Assembly (NCBI GenBank): GCA_036394995.1
Contig: DASWED010000060.1
Coordinates: forward strand, 14,438-78,437
Origin: DASWED01 sp036394995
Lineage (GTDB): Bacteria > Actinomycetota > UBA4738 > JACQTL01
Length of the DNA stretch: 64,000 nucleotides
Reading direction: 5' to 3'
The stretch's first letter is position 1. Every line of letters begins with the position of its first letter. Positions 6,818 through 14,855 of this stretch are shown piece after piece. The notes beneath the pieces are model-generated. The model was given only the letters and a program-made list of their open reading frames with translations. It was not told where the DNA came from and did not search any database. A program made the position numbers and the translations under genes.

Positions 6818-7618
6818 ATGCGAACCGATCGGCGGGATCGGGCCGAGGTCGCGGGGCCGCCGTTCCCCGCCACGCCCCTGCCGGCGACGTCGGTCGGCCG
6901 GCGGACGCTGGCCGAGGAGCTCGTGCTGGTCCTGTCGCTCTCGCTGCTGGCAGCCGCGGCGGACGCTCTCCTCAGCTTCACCGCCGCGCCGGTCAACTCG
7001 TCGGTGTCGGTCGCCGCGGTGCCGCAGACCCCCCGCCTGGTGGAGCAGCTGTACTCCATCGTGTTCGCGCTGCCTCCGGTGTGGCTGGTGTTCTACCTGC
7101 TCCGCAGGAACAGGGAGCGGGCGTCGGCCATCGGCATGGCGTTCGACAGGCCCCGGTTCGACCTCACCGCATCGGTCATCCTCGCGCTGGTGGTTGGGGT
7201 GGCCGGAGTCGGGGTGTACATCGCGGCGGTCCGCCTGGGAACCAACCGGCTGGTCGTCCCGATCCCGCCCCTCGGCCTGTGGTGGAGCCTCCCGATCCTG
7301 TTCCTGAGCGCAGCGCAGAACGCGCTGCTCGAGGAGACCGTGGTGGTGGGGTACATGGTCACCCGGCTCCAGCAGATCGGGACGCCGGGGCTGATGGCGG
7401 TCGGCGCGTCCGCGCTGCTGCGCGGGACCTACCACCTGTATCAGGGGTGGGGTGGGTTCACCGGGAACCTGGCCATGGGCCTGCTGTTCGGGCTGGTGTT
7501 CCTGCGGTGGAGACGGACCTGGCCGCTCGTGATGGCACACTTCCTCCTGGACGCCGGGGCGGGCCTGCTGTACATCGCGTACTCGGACAAGCTCCCCGGC
7601 CTCCTGGGAGTCGGATGA
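6818..7618 (+). CDS. CPBP-family intramembrane metalloprotease
   Basis: A 266-residue polytopic membrane protein (about 6-8 TM segments) of the CPBP/CAAX-protease-2 family. The conserved glutamates are E172-E173 (LLEETVVVGY), the second motif is RGTYHLYQGW with H206, and H241 lies in VMAHFLLDA. The canonical Arg after the Glu pair (EExxxR) is Val here, a variant I recall from actinobacterial members. The family cleaves proteins within or near membranes; substrates are unknown. The start is fixed by a TAGAGT hexamer six bases upstream. The stop overlaps the ATG of the HAD phosphatase gene (ATGA), so the two are translationally coupled. Confidence 0.88.
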   Translation: MRTDRRDRAEVAGPPFPATPLPATSVGRRTLAEELVLVLSLSLLAAAADALLSFTAAPVNSSVSVAAVPQTPRLVEQLYSIVFALPPVWLVFYLLRRNRERASAIGMAFDRPRFDLTASVILALVVGVAGVGVYIAAVRLGTNRLVVPIPPLGLWWSLPILFLSAAQNALLEETVVVGYMVTRLQQIGTPGLMAVGASALLRGTYHLYQGWGGFTGNLAMGLLFGLVFLRWRRTWPLVMAHFLLDAGAGLLYIAYSDKLPGLLGVG

Positions 7619-8283
7619 AGAACCCGCGCGAGATCGCCGCCGCCCTGTTCGATCTCGACGGGCTGGCCGTCGACTCCGAGCCGCTGCACGTGGAGGCGTG
7701 GCGGAGGGCCATGGAGGAGGCCGGCGCGGGGTGGGACCCGGCGTGGATCGACCCGTACTTCGGCACGCCGGTGTCGAACACGGCGGCCGGGCTGGCCCGG
7801 GACCACGGCCTCGAACCGGCCCGCGTGCAGGCCCTGCGCGATCGGGCGTTCGACGAGCTCACCGCCGGGGGGATCGATCCGCGGCCCGGGTTGGTCGAGA
7901 CCGTGCGCATGCTCCGCAAGGGGCGGGTCCGGGTGGGCGTGGTGACCTCGGGAACGCGGACCTACGTGGAACGCGCGCTCCACGGTTTGCAGGGCGTCCG
8001 GTTCGACGCCGTGGTCACCCGCGAGGACGTGCAGCACGCCAAGCCCCATCCCGAGCCGTACCTGCGGGGGGCCCAGCTGCTGCGCATCGAGCCCTGGCGG
8101 TGCGTGGCGCTGGAGGACGCGCCCACCGGGATCGAGTCGGCCGCCAAGGCGGGGATGCTCACCATCGCCGTGCCGAACGAGCACACCGCGCGGATGGACT
8201 TCTCCCGGGCCGACGTGGTGGTCGCCGACCTGATGGAGGCGGCGACGTGGATCCTCGAGCGGGCCGGTTCGGATCCGTCGTAG
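7615..8283 (+). CDS. HAD-superfamily phosphatase or phosphomutase (beta-PGM-like)
   Basis: A 222-residue HAD hydrolase with all four motifs: DLDG with D13 and D15 (motif I), VVTSG (motif II), HAKPHPEPYL supplying the motif III lysine, and ALEDAPTGIESA (motif IV). The helical cap between residues 20 and 80 is the C1 type of beta-phosphoglucomutase and sugar-phosphate phosphatases. It hydrolyses or isomerises a small phosphate ester in the cytoplasm; the exact substrate is not visible. The first codon overlaps the CPBP stop, implying co-expression. A motif I reading LAVDSE instead of the more common VLxDSE is a minor variation. Confidence 0.9.
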   Translation: MKNPREIAAALFDLDGLAVDSEPLHVEAWRRAMEEAGAGWDPAWIDPYFGTPVSNTAAGLARDHGLEPARVQALRDRAFDELTAGGIDPRPGLVETVRMLRKGRVRVGVVTSGTRTYVERALHGLQGVRFDAVVTREDVQHAKPHPEPYLRGAQLLRIEPWRCVALEDAPTGIESAAKAGMLTIAVPNEHTARMDFSRADVVVADLMEAATWILERAGSDPS

Positions 8284-8319
8284 GACCGCCCCGGAACGGA
8301 TCGTCCCGACCGCGAGGAG

Positions 8320-8682
8320 CTACGGCTCCCAGGCCAGCTCGATCACGTGACCGTCCGGGTCGAGGCACTTGCACCCGACGTAGTCGGGCGTGTCCTCGTC
8401 CTCCACGAGCTCGACTCCGTCCTCGACGAGGCGGGCCCGGAGTGCGCGAGCCTCGTCCGGCGTCTCCATCTCGAACCCGAAGTGGGGGAAGCCGGGGTCC
8501 CGTCGCGCGGCGTCCCCGGGCTCGGGCCCCAGGGCCAGGGAGAAGCCGTCGGCGCCCCTCACGATGATGACTCCGTCCGGGTACCGTCTGGCGCTCTCCG
8601 GATCGAACCCGAAGTATCTGGCGTAGAACTCGATGGACCGATCCTGGTCCCGGACGCTGAGTGCCAGGTGGTTGAGCTTCAT
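8320..8682 (-). CDS. VOC-fold (glyoxalase/dioxygenase superfamily) protein
   Basis: A 120-residue single VOC protein with two beta-alpha-beta-beta-beta modules: NHLALSVRDQDRSIEFY at the start and CLDPDGHVIELAWEP at the end. Metal-binding positions His (NHLALSV) and Glu (VIELAW) are present, compatible with glyoxalase-like or antibiotic-binding roles. It is cytosolic and its ligand is unknown. GGGAGGAG lies eight bases before the ATG, fixing the start and rejecting a longer upstream extension. It is followed on the same strand, upstream, by the metallopeptidase gene with a 19-base gap, so the two may form an operon. Confidence 0.87.
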   Translation of the reverse strand: MKLNHLALSVRDQDRSIEFYARYFGFDPESARRYPDGVIIVRGADGFSLALGPEPGDAARRDPGFPHFGFEMETPDEARALRARLVEDGVELVEDEDTPDYVGCKCLDPDGHVIELAWEP

Positions 8683-8701
8683 GCCGGACGCTCCTCCCGC
8701 T

Positions 8702-9052
8702 TCAGTACCGGTCGATCTCCCGGAGGCGTTCGTCGGAGATTCCGAAGAAGTGGGCCACCTCGTGGACCACGGTGTGCCGGACGTTGTGGCGGAGGTGGTC
8801 CTCGTCACGGCTGATCCGCTCGAGGTTCGCGCGGTACAGCGTGATCCGGTCGGGCAGGACGCCGAAGTAGCCGCCCCCGCGATGCGTGAGCGGCACCCCC
8901 TCGTACAGCCCGAGCAGCCCCCGCCGCCCCGGCGGGACCCGGTCCTCCACCAGGACGTCCACGTTCTCCAGACGGTCGTGAACCCACTGAGGGAGGCCGT
9001 CCAGGGCCTCGGCCACCAGTTCCTCGAACCGCTCCGGCGACGTCCGGATCAA
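8702..9052 (-). CDS. Minimal zincin metallopeptidase (PF06262-type)
   Basis: A 116-residue protein containing HEVAHFFGISDERL near residues 96-109, i.e. the HExxHxxGxxD zinc signature of the small actinobacterial metallopeptidase family. The family is cytoplasmic, about 110-140 residues, with no known physiological substrate. The start is TTG seven bases after the stop of the mannosyltransferase gene, with no good Shine-Dalgarno site, so translation is probably coupled to the upstream gene; an internal start is possible. Confidence 0.85.
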   Translation of the reverse strand: MIRTSPERFEELVAEALDGLPQWVHDRLENVDVLVEDRVPPGRRGLLGLYEGVPLTHRGGGYFGVLPDRITLYRANLERISRDEDHLRHNVRHTVVHEVAHFFGISDERLREIDRY

Positions 9053-9059
9053 CGGGACA

Positions 9060-10916
9060 TCAGATCCATCCCGAGAACCACACGCGGTCGTTCCGCGCGC
9101 TCGTCGACAGCGGATCGCCGGAGAGGAACGGCCAGAAGAACACGAACAGTCCCACCGCCACGACCACGTAGGCCACGGCGACCGGGAGGAACGGGCGGGA
9201 TCGGGACCCGGCGAGGTGGGCCCGGGCCGTGTCGCGGACCATGGAGGTGGCGCCGAGCACGAGGAACGGCGCGATCGGAGTGGCGTAGAAGAAGAACTGG
9301 ACCTTCTCCAGGGAGTCGAACGGCCACGGCAGGTACCAGAACAGGTACTGCGACAGGATCGCCACCAGGATGAACCCCGATCGCCAGTCCCCCCGGCGCC
9401 GCCACATCAGCGGGAGCCAGAACATCATCGGCACCCATAACCAGAAGATGGCCGGGTTGCCGATCCCGACGACCTCCCGCCGGCGCTCGTCCGGCTTCCC
9501 GGCGTTGTCGGCCTTGTAGAAGTACGCCACCGGGCGGCCCATCACCAGCCACGACCACGGCCTCGACTGGTAGGGATGGGCCGGCGTGTACTTCCCGGTC
9601 TTGTCGTCCTTCACCTGCGCGTGGAGACCGCGATGGAACTTCTGCATCTCGTACGTCAGCGCGCCGAACCGGCTGGGGTGCTCGAGCCAGGAGTAGCTGA
9701 ACCCCGGGTGGAACCGCGGGTACGGCGTGGGGTCGATCCGGCCCATGTACGTGAGCCCGTAGACGAGGATCGGCACCACGAACAGGAACGCGAAGATCGG
9801 GAAGCTCTCCCGGACGATGGCCCGGCGAAGCGGACGGGCCACCCCGGCGCGCTTGCGGCGGGTCCGTTCCCAGGCCCACGACAGGATCATGGCTCCCGCC
9901 AACGCGGTGGCGGCGGACCACTTCACGGCGATGGCCGCCCCGAACGCGGCGCCGCAGGCGATCCGCCACGGCCGGAACAGCGGGGACGGGACCCTCACGG
10001 CCGGCGGTTCGGGGGCCCGGGGCTCGAGGATGTCGGGGCGGCGCGCGAGCGGGGAGTCCCCCGCCACCGACGCCAGGCCCAGGGCGCTTCCGGTCTGCGG
10101 TGCTCCCGGTGGAGCGGCGTCCGGTCGGCGCTGGAGGGCGGGCCGGGTCCAGGGCGGCGCCGCCGTGGAGGAACCGGGTGGGGCTGCCGGCAGCGCGTGC
10201 GCGACGACCGGCGGTTCCACCGCGGCGGGATCGGGCGGCGCCACCGGCGTTCGTCGCTCGATCCAGCGTTTGTCCAGCACCAGGAACAGGAACCCGGCGG
10301 TGACCCAGAACGCCTCGAAGATGTCGAGCAGGCTGGTCCGGGACTGCACCACCAGCAGGCTCTCGGTGGCGCCGAGGAGGCCCGCCACGAACGCCCACAG
10401 GGCACTCCGCCACAGGACCAGGGCGATCGCCGCGATGAGCACCGCGGTCAGCGTGCCGATGAACGCGGCCGAGACGCGCCATCCGAACGGCCGATTCCCG
10501 TACAGACGGATCCCGGCCGCGATCATCCACTTTCCGAGTGGCGGATGGACCCACGACTGCTCGGTGTCCCCGGTGAGCTCGCAGTCCTTGTACGGGAAGC
10601 CGGCGTACAGGCAGCCGTCCTTCGTGTAGTAGACCTCGTCGAACACCCGGTCGTGGATCTGCCCCAGGTGGTGGAAGCGGGGCACCGCGGCGATGATGGC
10701 GACCGCCATGAGCACCACCACGGGATTGCCCACGACGCGGAGCACGGGCCGCCACCGCGACGGACGGCGGTGGGCACGGGCCCGCGCGGCGTCCTCCGGT
10801 TCCGGCGGCCGTCCGCTCGTGGTGTCCCGGTCCGTGGTGGCCACGCCGGAGTACGACGGCGCGGAGGGCCGTTCCGTTTCGCCGTGGTCGGGATCGGGAG
10901 GCGGGGCGTGATCCAC
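9060..10916 (-). CDS. pmt: Protein O-mannosyltransferase (Pmt, GT39)
   Basis: A 618-residue polytopic membrane glycosyltransferase that moves mannose from polyprenyl-phosphate-mannose to secreted proteins. The catalytic acidic pair is in VFDEVYYTKD and the loop HPPLGKWMIA follows, both family hallmarks. A proline/alanine-rich cytoplasmic insert (about residues 225-310) lies between TM blocks, and a 60-residue disordered N-terminus precedes the first TM. The GTG chosen is eight codons inside the longest frame because TACCAT ends exactly six bases before it. In actinobacteria pmt is commonly next to rsmI in divergent orientation, as here. It acts on Sec-exported lipoproteins and cell-wall proteins. 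Confidence 0.92.
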   Translation of the reverse strand: MDHAPPPDPDHGETERPSAPSYSGVATTDRDTTSGRPPEPEDAARARAHRRPSRWRPVLRVVGNPVVVLMAVAIIAAVPRFHHLGQIHDRVFDEVYYTKDGCLYAGFPYKDCELTGDTEQSWVHPPLGKWMIAAGIRLYGNRPFGWRVSAAFIGTLTAVLIAAIALVLWRSALWAFVAGLLGATESLLVVQSRTSLLDIFEAFWVTAGFLFLVLDKRWIERRTPVAPPDPAAVEPPVVAHALPAAPPGSSTAAPPWTRPALQRRPDAAPPGAPQTGSALGLASVAGDSPLARRPDILEPRAPEPPAVRVPSPLFRPWRIACGAAFGAAIAVKWSAATALAGAMILSWAWERTRRKRAGVARPLRRAIVRESFPIFAFLFVVPILVYGLTYMGRIDPTPYPRFHPGFSYSWLEHPSRFGALTYEMQKFHRGLHAQVKDDKTGKYTPAHPYQSRPWSWLVMGRPVAYFYKADNAGKPDERRREVVGIGNPAIFWLWVPMMFWLPLMWRRRGDWRSGFILVAILSQYLFWYLPWPFDSLEKVQFFFYATPIAPFLVLGATSMVRDTARAHLAGSRSRPFLPVAVAYVVVAVGLFVFFWPFLSGDPLSTSARNDRVWFSGWI

Positions 10917-10922
10917 CGCTCG

Positions 10923-10928
10923 ATGGTA
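10923..10928 (-). promoter_or_regulatory. -10 element of leaderless promoter for pmt
   Basis: TACCAT on the minus strand ending six bases before the GTG at 10916. It lies inside the longest open frame, which argues that the internal GTG is the real start. Confidence 0.5.
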
Positions 10929-10969
10929 CGCGAGCCTCACCGGCTGGGCGGGCTTTCGGGGCCGACGCG

Positions 10970-11821
10970 ATGAGCGGACCGGGGACGCTGCTCGTGGTGG
11001 GGACGCCGATCGGCAACCTGGGCGACGTCACCGACCGCATGCGCGAGGCCCTGGGCACGGTGGACATCGTGGCCGCCGAGGACACCCGTCGAACGGGGTC
11101 CCTCCTGGCCCGGCTGGGGGTGGTGGCGCCGCGGTTCGTGTCGCTGTTCGAAGGGAACGAGCGGGACCGAACGGTGGAGCTGGTGGGCGAGCTCCGGCGG
11201 GGCCGCTCGGTGGCCCTCGTCTCCGACGCCGGGATGCCCACCGTCTCCGACCCCGGGTTCCGCCTGGTCCGGGCCTGCGCCGAGGCGGGCATCGACGTCC
11301 GGGTGGTCCCCGGGCCCTCGGCGGTGCTGGCCGCCCTGGTGGTCTCGGGTCTGCCCACCGACCGGTTCGTGTTCGAGGGATTCCTCCCGCGGCGCGGCGA
11401 GGACCGCCGGGCCCGGCTGGAGGCGCTGGCGCCGGACCCCCGGACCCTGGTCCTGTTCGAATCGCCCCGACGAGTGGTGGGGACGCTCGATGACCTGGCG
11501 GTGGCGCTGGGCGACCGGCCCGCGGCCGTGTGCCGCGAGCTGACCAAGCTGCACGAGGAGGTCCTGCGGGGTCCGCTCACCGAGCTGGCCGGGGAGCTCC
11601 GCCGCCGGGGAGAGGTCCGGGGCGAGATCGCGATCGTGGTGGGCGGCAGCACCGGGGAGTCGGCCGCGGAGGTCGATCCCGTGTCGCTGGCGGAGGCCGC
11701 CCGGGAGCTGGTGCGGGCCGGGGTCCGCCGCCGCGAGGCCGCCGCCGAGGTGGCCCGCCGGCACGGCGCCTCCACGAACGAGGTGTACCGCGCCCTCCTG
11801 GCCCTCGACCGCGAGGGCTGA
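10970..11821 (+). CDS. rsmI: 16S rRNA (cytidine1402-2'-O)-methyltransferase RsmI
   Basis: A 283-residue SAM-dependent methyltransferase of the tetrapyrrole-methylase fold. The N-terminal GTPIGNLGDVTDRM and the AEDTRRTGSLL segments are signature RsmI motifs, and VSDAGMPTVSDPGFRLV carries the SAM-binding loop. It 2'-O-methylates C1402 of 16S rRNA in the decoding centre together with RsmH. The last 50 residues are an HTH-like tail rich in Arg and Ala. Length matches the family (about 280). It is divergent from pmt. Confidence 0.96.
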   Translation: MSGPGTLLVVGTPIGNLGDVTDRMREALGTVDIVAAEDTRRTGSLLARLGVVAPRFVSLFEGNERDRTVELVGELRRGRSVALVSDAGMPTVSDPGFRLVRACAEAGIDVRVVPGPSAVLAALVVSGLPTDRFVFEGFLPRRGEDRRARLEALAPDPRTLVLFESPRRVVGTLDDLAVALGDRPAAVCRELTKLHEEVLRGPLTELAGELRRRGEVRGEIAIVVGGSTGESAAEVDPVSLAEAARELVRAGVRRREAAAEVARRHGASTNEVYRALLALDREG

Positions 11822-11822
11822 T

Positions 11823-12233
11823 CTACTTCGACGGCGGCGCCGGCGGCTGCGCCACCACGAACGTGCCGTCCATCGAGGGATGCACGTCGCACTGGAAGCG
11901 GTAGGTCCCCGCGTCGAGCGCCGGAACCCGATACGTCTCGGTCTTCACGCCGGAGAAGCGCTCGCCCGTGAACAGCGCGTCCGACGCGGCATCCGAGGAG
12001 ATCGAGAGGTTGTGCGGCGTCCCGCCGTCCTCGTTGTCGAACGCGATCGTGAGCGGCCGATCGGCCGGCGCCGCCAGACAGTCGGTGTCGAACGAGACGT
12101 TCCTCGCCGTGATCCGGAGGGCCGGGCCGTGCGGCGTGCACGTCGCCGTCCCGTCCCCTCCGCCACCGCTGCTGCATGCGGCCAGCGTCATCGCCAATCC
12201 CGCGCCGAGCGCGAGCGTCCAGACCTTTCGCAT
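11823..12233 (-). CDS. Cupredoxin-domain lipoprotein
   Basis: A 136-residue lipoprotein: signal peptide ending in the lipobox LAAC (Cys20), then a plastocyanin-like domain. Type 1 copper ligands appear as H in GGTPHNLSI and C/H/M in FQCDVHPSMDGTF. It is expected to be anchored on the outer face of the membrane and carry or sense electrons or copper. AAGG lies about eight bases before the ATG. It converges on rsmI with one base between stops. The multicopper oxidases in this window are conceivable partners, but that is inference. Confidence 0.88.
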   Translation of the reverse strand: MRKVWTLALGAGLAMTLAACSSGGGGDGTATCTPHGPALRITARNVSFDTDCLAAPADRPLTIAFDNEDGGTPHNLSISSDAASDALFTGERFSGVKTETYRVPALDAGTYRFQCDVHPSMDGTFVVAQPPAPPSK

Positions 12234-12514
12234 CGGATGTGCCTTTCGTTGCTTGACGCGTGCCGGCTGCGCGTATGGACAGCCGGGCGCCGAGGGCGAC
12301 CCAGCCTACCGATCGGCCGCCGGATTCGACCACGGCGAGGCGATTCGACCGGGGCGAGGTTGGCTTCCGCATGTGCGGCTGGTGTGTGACCGCGTCGCGT
12401 GCGGCGCGGTGCCCGCCCGGCAGGGGCCGGCCGAGCTGCGCCGCAGGGCGTTCCGGTGTATGACCGCCTCCGAGCGCGGGCGATGGGCCCGCGGGTGCGT
12501 GAGGAGGGCGGCGG
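12234..12514. other. Intergenic stretch without a supported gene
   Basis: Between the cupredoxin lipoprotein and the 170-residue secreted protein I see only short shadow frames. TTGACG (12254) and TATGGA separated by 15 bp is a weak plus-strand promoter-like pair. GAGGAGGG at 12501-12508 is a strong Shine-Dalgarno in front of an ATG at 12515, discussed with the next gene. Confidence 0.5.
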
Positions 12515-12544
12515 ATGGAACGGGCGGGACGCGGTCGGGCGTAG

Positions 12545-13057
12545 GTGCTGGTGATGGGGATCGTGCTGGGCGCTCTGGTGGTGCCGCGGGTCGCGAGCGC
12601 CGTGGGGAGCTTCGTGACGATCCAGGGGCCCGGCGGGGGGAACAAGGCCACCGTGACGAAGGCGAACCAGCTGGAGGTGGCCGAGGCGCCGCCCTCCCAG
12701 TTCCGCGAGTTCACGAACGTCTCCACCGACTCGGCGTGCCATCCGCTCGCAACGATCCCCGGCAACAAGGGGTTCGTGGCGCGCTCGGCGACGCTCGTGG
12801 TGCTCACCGCGGCCTCCACCGGGTTCCCGATCGCCGAGGTCTTCCCGAACGGTTCGTGCGCGGGGTCGGACGTGGCGTCGACCACCACGGGGAACACCGG
12901 CAACCGCACGATGACGCTGGAGCCGGGTTTCGCCATCGCTCCGGGTGGTCACATGTCGATGAAGCTCGGCACGACGGGCGCGGTCGTGGCCGCCTACGTG
13001 TTCGGGTACCTCGTCCCGGCTGGCGACGTCCCGGCCACCACGCCGATCGGGAGCTGA
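12545..13057 (+). CDS. Secreted protein of unknown function; signal peptide apparently interrupted by an amber codon
   Basis: The open frame gives 170 residues beginning with a hydrophobic core and ending at VASA, a signal-peptidase-like site, followed by an exported Gly/Thr-rich, beta-looking domain with two cysteines. The hydrophobic core lacks a basic n-region. Exactly that n-region is encoded just upstream in the same frame: ATG at 12515 behind a GAGGAGGG site reads MERAGRGRA and is then cut by TAG (12542-12544). The gene is either inactivated by a nonsense change, read through, or starts at this GTG without a good ribosome-binding site. I do not recognise the family. Confidence 0.6.
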   Translation: MLVMGIVLGALVVPRVASAVGSFVTIQGPGGGNKATVTKANQLEVAEAPPSQFREFTNVSTDSACHPLATIPGNKGFVARSATLVVLTAASTGFPIAEVFPNGSCAGSDVASTTTGNTGNRTMTLEPGFAIAPGGHMSMKLGTTGAVVAAYVFGYLVPAGDVPATTPIGS

Positions 13058-13090
13058 ACCCCACCTGGGCGCCGGTGGCGTCGAACCGGG

Positions 13091-13852
13091 TCAGTCGGTG
13101 GTGAGGTGGCCGGCGACCTCGTCCACCGGGCCGTCGGCCTCCACCACGCCGTCGCGGAACAGCACCACGCGGTTCGCGTAGCGCAGCGCCTCAGGGTCGT
13201 GCGTGGCGGCCAGCACGGCGCCCCCCCGCCGGACCACGTCCCACAGCGCCTCCAGGATGATGTCGGCGTTCTCGGTGTCGACCTCGGCGATGGGTTCGTC
13301 CGCCAGGACGACGTCCGGCTCGGTGATGAGCGCCCGCGCGACGGCGACTCGCTGCTGCTGGCCCGCGGAGAGCTCGAACGTCCGGTTGTCCAGTCGGTCG
13401 CCGAGGCGGAGGCGCCGCAGCCACTCGGCGGCGCGTTCCCGGGCCAGGCGAGGGGTCTCGCCCGAGACGCGCAACGGCAGCTCGACGTTCTCCACCGCGG
13501 ACAGCGCCGGCAGGAGCCCGAAGCTCTGGAAGACGATGCCCATCCGGCGCTGCCGGAGGTCGACCAGGGCCTGCCCGCCGAGCGCTCCGAGGAGCTCGCC
13601 TCGCCACCGGACCTCGCCGGTGTCGGGCTGGTCGAGCCCCGCGAGGACGCCGAGGAACGTGGTCTTGCCGGACCCCGAGGGCCCCATCAGCGCCACGAAG
13701 TCCCTCGGCCACAACGCGACGGAAGCCCCCCGGACGGCCAGGACGCTCACTCGGCCGGGGTACCGCCGGACCACGTCGTGCGCGGCGAGCAGCGGGACGC
13801 CCGCCGGCGCGGACACCACCGACACGTCCGTCGGCGGCCCGGGCTCAGCCAC
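13091..13852 (-). CDS. ABC transporter ATP-binding protein (MacB/LolD-like), second of pair
   Basis: A 253-residue ATPase: Walker A GPSGSGKT, Q-loop in GIVFQSFGLLPALS, signature LSAGQQQR, Walker B VVLADEP and H-loop ATHDPEAL. The residue after the Walker B is IAEVDTE rather than the usual TAxLD. It is the last gene of a three-gene operon with another ATPase and an FtsX-family permease, each overlapping the next. Together they resemble type VII (MacB-like) mechanotransmission ABC systems that act on extracytoplasmic substrates. The substrate is unknown. Confidence 0.92.
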   Translation of the reverse strand: MAEPGPPTDVSVVSAPAGVPLLAAHDVVRRYPGRVSVLAVRGASVALWPRDFVALMGPSGSGKTTFLGVLAGLDQPDTGEVRWRGELLGALGGQALVDLRQRRMGIVFQSFGLLPALSAVENVELPLRVSGETPRLARERAAEWLRRLRLGDRLDNRTFELSAGQQQRVAVARALITEPDVVLADEPIAEVDTENADIILEALWDVVRRGGAVLAATHDPEALRYANRVVLFRDGVVEADGPVDEVAGHLTTD

Positions 13853-14855
13853 GACGACCCTGGCCGCGTTCGTGTCGCCGCCGCAACCGAACCTCGTCGT
13901 CCTGCACCTCGGCCTCGACCTCGCCGCCCCGCAGGAGCCGCACGGCCTGGTCGGGGAGGTGCATCTGCCCGTCCTGGGCCGGGCCCTCGATCACCAGGGC
14001 CTCGCGAGCCAGCCGACCGTCGCGCACCCGCACCATCCGGTCGCCCCGGGCCGCCGCCACCAGGTCGTGGGTCACCATGACGATCGTGGAGCCGAACTCC
14101 CGATTGACATCGCGGAACGCGCTGAGTACCCGATCCGCCGACGCGGTGTCGAGCTCCGCCGTGGGCTCGTCCGCCAGCAGCAGGGGCGGCATGTTCGCGA
14201 GGGCCACCGCGATGGCGGCCCGCTGCTGCTCGCCGCCGGAGAGCTCGTTCGGGCGGTGGCGGGCCCGTTCGGCGAGCCCCACCACCCCCAGCAGCTCCTC
14301 GATGCGGCTGCGGTGGGCCCGCTGTCCCTGGGCCAGGAGGGGCAGCCGCACGTTCTCGCGCAAGCTCAGGTAGGGGACCAGGTTGCGGGCGGTTCCCTGC
14401 CACACGAACCCGACCATGTCGCGGCGGTAGCGGGTGAGCTCTTCGTCGCCGAGGCGGCCGAGGTCGCGCCCCTCCACCAGGACCTCCCCGGCCGAGGCCC
14501 GGTCGAGGCCTCCGGTCAGGTTGAGGATCGTGGACTTGCCGGAGCCGCTGGGGCCGACCACCATCAGGAACTCGCCGCGCTCGATGTCGAGGTCCACCCC
14601 CGCCAGCGCCACCACCCCGGTGTCGGCGACACGGTAGATCTTGTGCACGTGGCGGAAGCGCACCAGGGGCTGCGCCGGTTCCTCGTCGGGTGCGGGCGTC
14701 GCGCGGTCGGGACGGTAGGCCACGCGGCTGCGCGGGCCCGCCGGCTGGATCTCGCCGGGCCGGGGCGGCCGGGTTCCCCGGGGGGCGGGCCGTCCGCGCG
14801 ACCCGAACGCTCCTCGCGACGGCCGCTTCACCGCGGTCTCCTCATTCGGCCTCAC
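13845..14855 (-). CDS. ABC transporter ATP-binding protein with long basic N-terminus
   Basis: A 336-residue ATPase. Residues 1-60 are an Arg/Pro-rich extension absent from typical MacB-like ATPases. The core has Walker A GPSGSGKS, Q-loop GFVWQGTARNLVPYLS, signature LSGGEQQR, Walker B LLLADEPTAELD and H-loop VTHDLVA. The C-terminal 60 residues form a basic tail. The ATG overlaps the permease stop by 14 bases and its stop overlaps the next ATPase by 8, so all three are coupled. Two distinct ATPases for one large FtsX permease suggest a heterodimer. Confidence 0.92.
   Translation of the reverse strand: MRPNEETAVKRPSRGAFGSRGRPAPRGTRPPRPGEIQPAGPRSRVAYRPDRATPAPDEEPAQPLVRFRHVHKIYRVADTGVVALAGVDLDIERGEFLMVVGPSGSGKSTILNLTGGLDRASAGEVLVEGRDLGRLGDEELTRYRRDMVGFVWQGTARNLVPYLSLRENVRLPLLAQGQRAHRSRIEELLGVVGLAERARHRPNELSGGEQQRAAIAVALANMPPLLLADEPTAELDTASADRVLSAFRDVNREFGSTIVMVTHDLVAAARGDRMVRVRDGRLAREALVIEGPAQDGQMHLPDQAVRLLRGGEVEAEVQDDEVRLRRRHERGQGRRG

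Noticed and set aside
9049..12936. A 1295-codon minus-strand open frame
   Set aside because: It spans pmt, rsmI and the cupredoxin in the wrong frame; composition is Arg/Ser/Pro-rich without domains.
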